In this document: piece by piece, positions 45,298-54,210 of the stretch
Position numbering within the stretch: the stretch's first letter is position 1
Layout of the letters: every line of letters starts with the position of its first letter
Assembly (NCBI GenBank): GCA_040880485.1
Contig: JBBDIJ010000007.1
Span: 95,770 to 159,769 of the forward strand
Length of the DNA stretch: 64,000 bases
Reading direction: 5' to 3'
Origin: JBBDIJ01 sp040880485
GTDB lineage: Bacteria; Bacteroidota; Rhodothermia; Balneolales; Balneolaceae
Position numbers and translations under genes: made by a program
The notes under the pieces: generated by a model
The model's database searches: none
The model's input: only the letters and a program-made list of their open reading frames with translations
What the model was told of the DNA's origin: nothing

Positions 45298-45711
45298 ATG
45301 CCGCGCAAAGTTGGAAATGTAACACTCTACTCCATTGACGACCTGCATGAAAAGCTGGGTGTGAGCAAGGTCACTCTGCGAGCCTATCTGAGAGAGGGGA
45401 GGCTGAAAGGCCGGAAACTGGGGGTCCAGTGGTTTGTTACGGAAGATGCGCTCCGGGACTATTTTGAAGGGGGGAGCGAGCAGGGACGGGTTGAACCGGC
45501 CGGTACACCAAATACAAAGTTCCGTTATGTGGTTCAGGGTGTGAACGACCTGGTGAGCGAACAAGAGGAGTGTGAAACCCTGGAGGAGGCGATCTCCTCC
45601 ATCAAAAGTCAGGCGATCATCAGCCTGTTTCAGGTGGCCGTGATCGATAAAAAGAGTGGTGAGATCGCCGAACTCGTACGCGCCAGGGATTTTCTCCAGA
45701 GGTATGGGTAG
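45298..45711 (+). CDS. Small helix-turn-helix DNA-binding protein (excisionase/MerR-like head)
   Basis: The 137-residue product begins with LYSIDDLHEKLGVSKVTLRAYLREGRLKGRKLGVQWFVTEDALRDYF, the pattern of helix-turn-helix proteins of the excisionase or MerR kind (residues about 10-57). A linker and a C-terminal alpha/beta region with TKFRYVVQGVNDLVSEQEECETLEEAISSI follow. There is no nearby integrase, so phage excision is unlikely; it may be a housekeeping regulator. It lies alone between the efflux operon and GH31 gene, about 90 and 140 bases away. Confidence 0.75.
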   Translation: MPRKVGNVTLYSIDDLHEKLGVSKVTLRAYLREGRLKGRKLGVQWFVTEDALRDYFEGGSEQGRVEPAGTPNTKFRYVVQGVNDLVSEQEECETLEEAISSIKSQAIISLFQVAVIDKKSGEIAELVRARDFLQRYG

Positions 45712-45851
45712 GTTCATCCCGACAACTTCGTCCCGGTTTTGAAGAAAATTTTCATTGCAGGAATGTGGGGAAATTGCATCTTGGGGTTATTCTCTGAAGG
45801 AACAATTTCCGACGACTTTCTCACAATCATTCACCTCATACCACTCCTGTT

Positions 45852-48179
45852 ATGAAGCTGCTGACCCTCCTCATCTCCCTTCTCCTTTTTGGCGAGCCAA
45901 ACGCCACAACTGCCGAAACGCCCGAACGGACCAACGACCCTGTTCTCTATGCCGGTCAGGATGCAGAGCTCGCCCTCTACAGCGTCACCGGCCGCACGAT
46001 AGAGGTGGTTCTTTCTCCACTGGACGCCGATGGGATCCCGGTGCCTCTGCCCGAGTCCGGGGTATTGATAGACCATGAACACATCGAACTCTGGAGAGGC
46101 CGATCGATCAGTGAACCGGTTGAACTGAGTATGGGTAATCATACCGTTCAGATCTCATCCTCTCCGCTCTCGGTAGCTCTTCTGGACGCAAACGGTTCTG
46201 TGGTCCAGAGTGTAAGCTGGCCGGACGACCCATCCGGTACGATGGAGTTCACAACGGACGCACCGGTCTATGGACTTGGCGAAGGGGGCGCGCAGGAGGG
46301 CTTCGACCGAAGAGGCCATATACATTCGCTGAGGGACGGAAATGTGGCGTATGAACGGTCCACACATGGCGCATATGTAGCCGTACCGATGCTCTCCGGG
46401 GCCGACGGCTGGTCCCTTTTTATCCACCATCCGATCCACCGTGGCAACCAGTTCGATCTGCGGGAGGGAGCAGGCCGGTTCATCCCGGATGAGGAAGCGA
46501 TGTCGGATCCGGTTCGGCTCTATCTTACCGCGTGGGAGTCTCCCTCACAGATCTTCTCAGAATACCGGGCCTATGCGGGAGAGACCCCTCTGCCGCCGCT
46601 CTGGGCTCTGGGGTATATGCAGTCGCATCGCACCCTGACGGGCCCTGACGAGATTCGCTGGGTGGCGGAAACCCTTCGCGAACGCAACCACCCGGCCGAT
46701 GCCGTCATCTATCTGGGGACCGGCTTCACGCCCACTGGCTGGAACATGGGGCACGACTCCTTTGAATTCAACCCGAGAGTGTTTGATGATCCGGAAGCGA
46801 TGGTCGCGGAGCTTCACGACCTCCATTACAAGGTCATTCTTCACAACTACAATCCACCCCGTGGGCTGCACGGAGCATCACTGGAGGAGGCTTCGGAGAG
46901 CTCCTCTCACATACGTAACTACTGGGACCGGCACCGGGCCCCTTTCAGCATGGGAATTGACGGCTGGTGGCCCGATGGCGGAGAGAACCTCCCCTCCGAA
47001 TCCAGGGTAACGCGCCACCGCATGTACTATACCGGTTCCCTTGCCGACCGCCCCGGTGTGCGGCCCTGGAGCCTGCATCGAACCGGCTATAGCGGTGTTC
47101 ATCGCTATGGAGGGTGGATCTGGTCGGGTGATCCGGACAGCCGGTGGGAGACCCTGCAGACACATATCAAAGTCGGGTTGAACCACTCCATGAGCATATC
47201 TCCGTGGTGGGGGTCGGACATCGCCGGTTTTGTGCCTACACACGAATTCACCGGAGATCTCTATCTGAGGTGGCTTCAGTTCTCTGCATTCACTCCATCC
47301 TTTCGGGCCCATGGACGGACCTGGCACCTTCGGCTGCCGTGGGGCTGGAACCGCGGGCACATCGGACCGCCTGAGAACTCGATATTCGAGCGGGAGGGTA
47401 GCTATCCCTACCCCGAAGAGCTCCGGAACGCACTCATTGAACCGATCGTGCGGGAGTATCTCCAATTGAGATACCGTCTCCTATCCTATAACTATGGCCT
47501 TGCCCGTGAAGCGCACGAGACCGGCATGCCGCTGATGCGGCCTGTTTGGCTGCACCATTCGGACGACCCGGTCGCACCCGGCCTGGGTAATCAATATCTC
47601 TGGGGCAGAGATCTCATGGTGGCCCCGGTGTATGAACGTCACGCCACAGAGCGGGCTCTCTATCTTCCGGAGGGCCTCTGGTACGACTTTTGGACAGGAG
47701 AGCCGGTGGATGGAGGCCGCGAAATCGTCCGTCAGGTAGACCTGGCCACCCTGCCTCTCTACGTCCGGGCGGGAGCCATACTCCCTCTCGATCCGGTTCG
47801 GCAGTACACTTCGCAGGAGGTGGACGAGCCCGTTGTGTTCCAGATCTATGCCGGTGCCGACGGATCAATGACCTGGTACCGGGACGACGGAGAGTCGCTC
47901 GACTATCAGGACGGGGGCTACTCCAAAACCAGGATTCAATGGAGTGATGAATCCCGCGAGCTGACTATCGAACCGCACCCCGAAAGTGACGGTCTTGCAC
48001 CGGAACCGGCGCCCATCTCACTGAAGCTGATATCGGCCGAAGCGGCCGACGAGATGATGAACTGGTCTGGTGACGAGAGCGGGGAGCAGCTGGAGCTACG
48101 CTACTTCGACGTCGCAGAGAAGACCCTTCAGGTCATGTGGGACGGTAGCCGTCTGGTGGTTCCGTTTCCAAAGGAGTAA
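45852..48179 (+). CDS. Secreted GH31 family glycoside hydrolase (alpha-glucosidase/alpha-xylosidase-like)
   Basis: The 775-residue product has a signal peptide (MKLLTLLISLLLFGEPNATTA). A GH31 N-terminal beta-sandwich follows (YGLGEG-QEGFDRRG near 140-155, then YVAVPMLSGADGWSLFIHH). The TIM-barrel contains LPPLWALGYMQSHRTLTGPDEI near 250-272, the likely nucleophile Asp375 in IDGWWPDGGENLP, and the likely acid/base Asp427 in GGWIWSGDPDSRW. The C-terminal beta domain includes WYDFWTGEPVDGG and a GAILPL motif. It would release alpha-linked glucose or xylose outside the inner membrane. The gene is followed by 308 bases and then the lipoprotein array, so a joint role in glycan use is plausible but unproven. 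Confidence 0.9.
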   Translation: MKLLTLLISLLLFGEPNATTAETPERTNDPVLYAGQDAELALYSVTGRTIEVVLSPLDADGIPVPLPESGVLIDHEHIELWRGRSISEPVELSMGNHTVQISSSPLSVALLDANGSVVQSVSWPDDPSGTMEFTTDAPVYGLGEGGAQEGFDRRGHIHSLRDGNVAYERSTHGAYVAVPMLSGADGWSLFIHHPIHRGNQFDLREGAGRFIPDEEAMSDPVRLYLTAWESPSQIFSEYRAYAGETPLPPLWALGYMQSHRTLTGPDEIRWVAETLRERNHPADAVIYLGTGFTPTGWNMGHDSFEFNPRVFDDPEAMVAELHDLHYKVILHNYNPPRGLHGASLEEASESSSHIRNYWDRHRAPFSMGIDGWWPDGGENLPSESRVTRHRMYYTGSLADRPGVRPWSLHRTGYSGVHRYGGWIWSGDPDSRWETLQTHIKVGLNHSMSISPWWGSDIAGFVPTHEFTGDLYLRWLQFSAFTPSFRAHGRTWHLRLPWGWNRGHIGPPENSIFEREGSYPYPEELRNALIEPIVREYLQLRYRLLSYNYGLAREAHETGMPLMRPVWLHHSDDPVAPGLGNQYLWGRDLMVAPVYERHATERALYLPEGLWYDFWTGEPVDGGREIVRQVDLATLPLYVRAGAILPLDPVRQYTSQEVDEPVVFQIYAGADGSMTWYRDDGESLDYQDGGYSKTRIQWSDESRELTIEPHPESDGLAPEPAPISLKLISAEAADEMMNWSGDESGEQLELRYFDVAEKTLQVMWDGSRLVVPFPKE

Positions 48180-48487
48180 AATCTCATTTGCGTGGTCTGC
48201 GTACCCCCCCTGTTGGCATCAATAGCCGGAAACGGGTTGTTTATTCCACAATATTTCATATAATGAAACAAGTTCTCTTTCGGGATAAGGATACGTGTGA
48301 TTGAATCGGGGTAACGGGGCGGGTTGAATTCCTCTCTGAATGGATGGCCGGGAGCTTTCCCATCTTTGCCATCCCTCCTTACTGAATACTCAGGTCCAGC
48401 TATTTAAAAATGGCGGGGACTTCAACTCTTCGTATTTGATCCGTAAGGCTCTCTCATAACCGTAACTTCTCGACTTACCGTATTGCC
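48180..48487 (+). other. Gene-free stretch between GH31 and the lipoprotein array
   Basis: About 308 bases with no supported gene. I could not find a convincing TTG...TAnnTTTG pair or a hairpin with T-tract, so the array promoter and a GH31 terminator are not located. A short AT-rich part near 48246-48270 is the best place to look. Confidence 0.4.
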
Positions 48488-51286
48488 ATGAAACGCAATC
48501 TCACGCTCTTTCTGCCTCTTCTGTTTCTTATAGCCGCCTGCGCCGGCCCTTCATCTTCCGACCGATCCGAATCTGAATATGATCACAACCTGACCAACGC
48601 CTGGTGGGAGATCGGTTACGAACACACCGGTATTCAATCGCTGGTCAATCCTAACGATCCGTATCGGGCCAATGTTCTGGGTGGCAGTGCGCTAAACACC
48701 GATGTTCAGTTCAGGCTGCAGCCGGATGCTCCCTGGCAGTCGATCTTTCGGAGAACCGGTGGTTTCTACCGTCCGCCGGAGCATGAACCTGCCTATTCCA
48801 GGCCCTATAATCACTTTGAAGGGAATCGCCTGAACTTTGTTGAGTATAAACCGGGCATGCCATTCGCTCTCGAGCAGACATTTACCCTGAACGATGAAGT
48901 GCTCGAGTGGGATGTCGTACTGGAGAATCGGATGGGTTACGATGTGGAGATCGGAGACCTCTCTATTCAGGTTCCCTCTGCAAACGCTTTTGACGATACC
49001 CAGGAGGGTCTTTTTGAAGGAGGCTTTCTCCGCCACTCCTATATATCGGGAGACTCCTCATTTCTGATCTTCAAACGGAGAAGTGGAAAAGCTCCCTACC
49101 TGATTCTCACAGTAAAACCGGGGACTCACCTGGAGTATTTCTCCGGTTCCAACTACTACATTCACTCCGGATTGAGTGGAAACAATGTTCCGCGCGGAAC
49201 CTGGAGGCAGGAGCACACGTACAACCACCTCTCACCGGCAGGGCAGCAGGGCGATCGGATTGAATACGGCTTTGAACTGAGATGGGCCGACAGCTACGAA
49301 GAGATGCGCCAGATCCTGGCCGAAAACGGGCTGATCGATGTGCGTGTGGTTCCCGGCATGACCGTGCCGCGAGAGCTGGAAGCACGCTTCTCTCTTCACA
49401 CCGTCACTTCCATCGACAATGTTACGGCCGAGTTCCCGGATGAGACCGAAATCACCTATCTGGGAGAGACGGTTCCGAACCACCACGTCTATAAGGTGAA
49501 GTTCGACCGTCTGGGCGAGAACCTGATTACCGTCGATTTCGACGGGGGGCGGCAGACCTACCTCGAGTTTTTCACTACCGAACCGATCGCAACCATGCTG
49601 GAAAAACGCAGCCGTTTTATTGTGGAGAACCAGCAGCACAGAGATCCCGACCTCTGGTACGATGGCCTATACTCCATCTGGGATATGACAGAAGAGGCGT
49701 TGCGCGGGCCAGACGACACCGACGGGTATGAGGGGTGGTACGGCTATATGGTTGCCTCCGATGACCCGGTTCTGGGGATTGCACCCTATCTCGCATCGGT
49801 AAATGCGCTTGATCCGGTTCCTGAACAGATCGAGTCCATCGAGTACCACATCGAAAACTTTGTATGGGACGGGCTGCAGCGAACCGACCAGGACGACCCC
49901 TACCCATGGGCGGTCTACGGAGTGCCCAACTGGAAGGCGGCGCGCGACACGGTGGCCCGGTCGTTGATTGAAAACCGCAGGCTGGACCGGATCAAAGCGT
50001 GGCGGGCCTACGATTATGCGCACGTCTTTATGCTCTACTACCATATGCATCAGATTGCAGATCGATACCCCGACCTGGTGAATTTCCGGGATGCGGATGG
50101 CTACCTGGAGATGATGTGGCAAACCGCACGCGCCTTTTTCATCTACCCCTATGAGATCTACCCCTGGTACGATATTTACAAGTGGGGCTTCATGAATGAA
50201 GTTCTCATCCCCGACCTTGCCGACCTCCTTGAGGAGAAGGGGCGGCAGGAGGAGGCCGACTGGCTGAGACATGAGTGGGAGATCAAGGCGAGATGGTTCA
50301 TCAAGGATGATCCCTATCCCTATCGCTCCGAATATCCGACCGACCGGACGGCGTTCGAATCCACCTATCCTCTCGCACGCTATGTAGCTGACGCGGGCGG
50401 ACTGGAACCGGCCGAGGATCTCTGGTACGATAAAAACGTGGACGTATCACGCTCCTACGACCGAACGACCGTAGAGGACGCGCTGAAATTCATGGAGGAG
50501 CAGCATTATGCCGGCCTGGCGGTACGGGGGTGGCTGGAAACAAGCTACTATCAGTTTGGAGCTGACAATTCACTGAGCTACATGGCTCGTATGGGCGGCT
50601 ACTCCATTCTGAACTATGGCCTGGAATACGCCGACGAGCCGCACGACTGGCTGCAGCTGGGGTATGGAAGTTACCTCAGCTCCTATGCGCTCGTTAACAG
50701 CGGCCCGCCTGAGGACAACTACGGTTTCTGGTATCCGGGGCCCGGAAATGACGGAGCGATCGGCTGGTCCTTCCAGCGCTCGAAACTCGGTACACCCTGG
50801 ATTCAAAAAACGGAGGAGCGCGGGCCGTGGCGGTACGACGGAGAAGGCAACCTGGGATTCAATGCCGTTACCCGAATGGCCTCTACCATACTCGCTGAAG
50901 ATCCGGTGTTCGGACACATCGCATACGGCGGTAATATGGAAATCACCTCCGACGGTTACGAAATTTTACCCAAAGACGGAGTTCGAATCCGCTTCTGGCT
51001 TGTGGATGACGACCACCGTCTGGGCCTCCATCTGGAGCGGGACGGCTGGTCCGAAACCCGACCGATCCGGGTCAATGAAGAGCTGGACAGGATCGACTTT
51101 ATCGTGGAGAACCGAACCGATACCCAACACACCAACCGGCTGGAGCTGGAGGTTCGTGCCGGTGAGGCGGAGTGGAGGGTGATGCTTGACGGGGAGGAGA
51201 TTGCGCCACAGCAGCACGGGGTCAAACTCCAGTACGACCTGAATATAACTGGTGACGAGCATGAACTGACGCTGGAACGACTGTGA
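48488..51286 (+). CDS. Array lipoprotein 1 (DUF5695-like; candidate glycan-active enzyme)
   Basis: First of five consecutive paralogues. The 932-residue product has a lipobox Cys18 in FLIAAC. A beta-sandwich-like N-terminal part (about 35-270) with LEYFSGSNYYIHSGLSGNN leads to a middle beta domain (about 275-370, IDVRVVPGMTVPRELEARFSL). The Trp/Tyr-rich helical part begins near W390 (LWYDGLYSIWDM) and has FMLYYHMHQIADRY and DRTAFESTY. A C-terminal beta domain ends it. It has KNVDVSRSYDRTTVED where copies 2-4 have a HSYDE motif, and a short QFGADNSLSYMARMGGYS in place of the longer insert of copies 2 and 4. It is the most divergent copy. The enzyme class is unknown; the DUF5695 label is from memory of the family pattern and is tentative. 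Confidence 0.75.
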   Translation: MKRNLTLFLPLLFLIAACAGPSSSDRSESEYDHNLTNAWWEIGYEHTGIQSLVNPNDPYRANVLGGSALNTDVQFRLQPDAPWQSIFRRTGGFYRPPEHEPAYSRPYNHFEGNRLNFVEYKPGMPFALEQTFTLNDEVLEWDVVLENRMGYDVEIGDLSIQVPSANAFDDTQEGLFEGGFLRHSYISGDSSFLIFKRRSGKAPYLILTVKPGTHLEYFSGSNYYIHSGLSGNNVPRGTWRQEHTYNHLSPAGQQGDRIEYGFELRWADSYEEMRQILAENGLIDVRVVPGMTVPRELEARFSLHTVTSIDNVTAEFPDETEITYLGETVPNHHVYKVKFDRLGENLITVDFDGGRQTYLEFFTTEPIATMLEKRSRFIVENQQHRDPDLWYDGLYSIWDMTEEALRGPDDTDGYEGWYGYMVASDDPVLGIAPYLASVNALDPVPEQIESIEYHIENFVWDGLQRTDQDDPYPWAVYGVPNWKAARDTVARSLIENRRLDRIKAWRAYDYAHVFMLYYHMHQIADRYPDLVNFRDADGYLEMMWQTARAFFIYPYEIYPWYDIYKWGFMNEVLIPDLADLLEEKGRQEEADWLRHEWEIKARWFIKDDPYPYRSEYPTDRTAFESTYPLARYVADAGGLEPAEDLWYDKNVDVSRSYDRTTVEDALKFMEEQHYAGLAVRGWLETSYYQFGADNSLSYMARMGGYSILNYGLEYADEPHDWLQLGYGSYLSSYALVNSGPPEDNYGFWYPGPGNDGAIGWSFQRSKLGTPWIQKTEERGPWRYDGEGNLGFNAVTRMASTILAEDPVFGHIAYGGNMEITSDGYEILPKDGVRIRFWLVDDDHRLGLHLERDGWSETRPIRVNEELDRIDFIVENRTDTQHTNRLELEVRAGEAEWRVMLDGEEIAPQQHGVKLQYDLNITGDEHELTLERL

Positions 51287-51335
51287 GAATAAATCTCTGC
51301 GACCGAATAGAAACTTTTTGAATCAGATACACGAC

Positions 51336-54191
51336 ATGATGGATATAAACAGAATCAAACTTGCAGGGATCTCCCTGCTTCTATTTGCCTCCTGCGCAAC
51401 TACAGGGCCAGAGGAGCCGTCCGTAGCAACCACTCCGGCAGCTACAGATACCGAGACAAATCAAAACGATCCCGAAAACGCACTCAATACCGAGCGCTGG
51501 GATATTGAGTTCGGGAACAGCGGCATCAACCAGCTTACCTTTCCGGGCGATCCTCACCAGGCCAATGTATTGAGCGGTAACCTGGGCACAGTGGATGTTG
51601 TCTATCAGTTCGGAACGGGAGATCAGCTGAGAATCCCGACCGGTGGACGGCAGCGCCAGATAGACGTGGAGAACCAGGAGGTGACCTACATCGACGAGCG
51701 CCACGACAGGCCCTTCCGGCGTGTACAGACGTTCCGTATCAACGGAGATGCACTCGAATGGAACGTAGACGTACAGAACATGACCGAATATCCGGTCAAG
51801 ATCGGGGATGTATCGATCAGCTTCCCCTGGAGAACCAGCGGAGGAGGTGCCACTGCCATCTTCGAACAGACCTTTACGAAGAAGCACTTCATCTCCGGTG
51901 ACGGATCTTTCATGATCTTCACCAAAGGGGGCGGGGCTCCTCCCTACCTGCTTCTGACGGTTCAGCCCGGTACCCGTCTGGAGTACTTTGATGGAGGTGG
52001 AGGAGGCTCATACAATGCCTATGTCCACTCTGGATTCAGCGGAAATGAACAGACCGAAGGGACGTGGCGCCTGGAGCACACCTCTCTGGATCTGGAGCCC
52101 AACGGCAGTGGTAATGACAGCTTCTCCTATGGATTCCGCCTGTTCTGGGCCGAAAGCTATGACGAACTGCGCCAGATTCTGGCTGATAACGATATGATAG
52201 ACGTTGAGGTTGCTCCCGGTATGACGGTTCCGCAAGGCCTGGAAGCAAAGTTCTCCCTGCATACGAAATCCTCCATCGATGCGGTAACGGCCGAATTCCC
52301 GGATCAGACCGAGATCAACTACCTGGGCGAGAGTGTGAGCAGCCCGGACCACCATCTCTACAGCGTACAGTTCCACCGCCTGGGCGAAAATATGATTACA
52401 GTAGAGTTTGATGGCGGACGGGAGACTCATCTGGAGTTCTTCTCGACCGAGCCGATCCAGACTCTGATGGACAAGCGGCGGGATTTTATGGTAGAGAATC
52501 AGCAGCATCGCAACCCCGATGTCTGGTATGATGGGCTCTTCTCTGTATGGGACATGAAGAACGAAGTGCTGCGCGGGCCGGATAACCCCGATGTCTATAC
52601 CCACTGGTGGGGATATGTGCTGGCGGCTGATGACCCCGCACTCGGGATGGCTCCCTATCTCGCCTCCCTGAACGCCCTCTATCCAAAGCAGAAAGAGATT
52701 GAAGCGATCGAGTACTATCTGGAGAACTTTGTGTGGGGCGGTTTGCAGCGTACCGACGAGCAGGACCCGTATCCCTACGGGATCTACGGGACTCCGAACT
52801 GGTATACCGCCAGTGATCCGGTGGGACGTCTGGGCATTGAGACCGAGAACCACGACCGGATGAAAGTGTGGCGTGCTTACGACTACCCGCACATCTTCAT
52901 GCTCTACTACCATATGTACCAGATTGCCGACCGCTACCCGGAGATGGTGAATTATCTGGATGCCGAGGGCTATCTGGAGCGGCTCATAGGAACGGCTGTC
53001 GCCTTCTTTGAGTACCCGTACGAGATTATTCCCTACTACCGAATATATGAGCAGGGCTACTACAACGAGATGCTGATCCCCGAGATCATCGAGCTTCTTG
53101 AGGAGCTGGATCGTCAGGATGTGGCGGACTTCCTTCGCCGCGAGTGGGAGAAGAAGGTTCTGTTCCACACCTACAGCCACCCCTATCCGTATGGGTCGGA
53201 GTATGCTTTCGACCGAACCGCATTCGAGTCTACCTTTGCTTTCGCGCGATATGGAGCTACCCACGATATTGAGGGTGGGGAGAACCTCTGGTACGATCAG
53301 AATCGCGACATGTGGCACTCTTACGACGAGGTGAACCGGGAGGATGTCCGCGAGTTTATGGATCGCCAGCATTCAGCGAACATCGCAACACGTGGCTGGA
53401 TGGAGCCCAAATTTTTCCTGATGGGTTCGGATATGATCCGGCACAGCCATACACACATTCTCAGCTATATGGCCAAGATGGGAGGCTGGTCGATTCTGAA
53501 CTACGGCCTCGAATTCTCCGATGAGCCCCACGACTGGATCCAGCTCGGCTACAACAGCTATCTGAGCTCCTTTGCACTGATGAATACCGGTACCGAAGAG
53601 AGCGATTACGGTTTCTGGTTCCCCGGTGAAGTGAACGACGGTGCTCTGGGCTGGGCCTTTATGGAGTCCAAGCATGGCAATGCCTGGAACAGGCAGCAGG
53701 AGGACCGTGGCGCCTGGAGATACGACGGAGAGATCAACCTGGGAATGGGTACTGTCACTCGTCTTGCCTCCACTATTCTGACCGAAGATCCAATCTTCGG
53801 ATGGACCTCCTACGGTGCAAATCTGGAGCGCTCCGGCGGAGAGTTCCTGATGGTGCCACAGGATGGTGTGCGTGTACGCTTCTGGCTGGTGGATGAAAAC
53901 AGTCATATCGGGCTTCATCTGGATCGGGACGGCTGGGCAAAAAACGAACCGATTCGTGTTTCACAGGATCGGAACAGGGTGACTCTGGAGATTGAAAACC
54001 GATTCGGTACGAGCCACACCACGCGCCTCTCCCTGCAGATTCACGATGGAGAGAGCTGGACGGCATCGCTGGACGGTTCACCCCTCGCACCGGTTCGCAC
54101 TACAGACCGTGGCGAGTTTGTCCGGGTACTTTACGATCTGCCCATATCGGCCGATCAGCACCGACTGGAGATGGTGAAAAGCTCTAACTGA
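51336..54191 (+). CDS. Array lipoprotein 2 (DUF5695-like; candidate glycan-active enzyme)
   Basis: I use the ATG at 51336 (a second one at 51339 is equally possible); a TTG 18 bases upstream is open but gives a poorer signal. The 951-residue product has lipobox Cys20 (LLLFASC). The layout is as in copy 1: sandwich with GGGGGSYNAYVHSGFSGN near 225, middle domain with IDVEVAPGMTVPQ, helical core beginning W397 (VWYDGLFSVWDM), YYNEMLIPEIIELL, YPYGSEYAFDRTAFEST and HSYDEVNREDVREFM. It carries the MGSDMIRHSHTHILSYMAKMGG insert, shared with copy 4 only. It starts 49 bases after copy 1. Its predicted position is the outer surface or periplasm, attached by lipid. Confidence 0.75.
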   Translation: MMDINRIKLAGISLLLFASCATTGPEEPSVATTPAATDTETNQNDPENALNTERWDIEFGNSGINQLTFPGDPHQANVLSGNLGTVDVVYQFGTGDQLRIPTGGRQRQIDVENQEVTYIDERHDRPFRRVQTFRINGDALEWNVDVQNMTEYPVKIGDVSISFPWRTSGGGATAIFEQTFTKKHFISGDGSFMIFTKGGGAPPYLLLTVQPGTRLEYFDGGGGGSYNAYVHSGFSGNEQTEGTWRLEHTSLDLEPNGSGNDSFSYGFRLFWAESYDELRQILADNDMIDVEVAPGMTVPQGLEAKFSLHTKSSIDAVTAEFPDQTEINYLGESVSSPDHHLYSVQFHRLGENMITVEFDGGRETHLEFFSTEPIQTLMDKRRDFMVENQQHRNPDVWYDGLFSVWDMKNEVLRGPDNPDVYTHWWGYVLAADDPALGMAPYLASLNALYPKQKEIEAIEYYLENFVWGGLQRTDEQDPYPYGIYGTPNWYTASDPVGRLGIETENHDRMKVWRAYDYPHIFMLYYHMYQIADRYPEMVNYLDAEGYLERLIGTAVAFFEYPYEIIPYYRIYEQGYYNEMLIPEIIELLEELDRQDVADFLRREWEKKVLFHTYSHPYPYGSEYAFDRTAFESTFAFARYGATHDIEGGENLWYDQNRDMWHSYDEVNREDVREFMDRQHSANIATRGWMEPKFFLMGSDMIRHSHTHILSYMAKMGGWSILNYGLEFSDEPHDWIQLGYNSYLSSFALMNTGTEESDYGFWFPGEVNDGALGWAFMESKHGNAWNRQQEDRGAWRYDGEINLGMGTVTRLASTILTEDPIFGWTSYGANLERSGGEFLMVPQDGVRVRFWLVDENSHIGLHLDRDGWAKNEPIRVSQDRNRVTLEIENRFGTSHTTRLSLQIHDGESWTASLDGSPLAPVRTTDRGEFVRVLYDLPISADQHRLEMVKSSN

Positions 54192-54210
54192 GATCAAATA
54201 CCTCTGTTTT

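Noticed and set aside
52008..53372. Long antisense open frames within the lipoprotein array (also 54595-56049 and 57568-58677)
   Set aside because: Similar antisense frames recur in paralogous copies because the coding strand is similar; their translations show no signal peptide or domain, so they are shadows.
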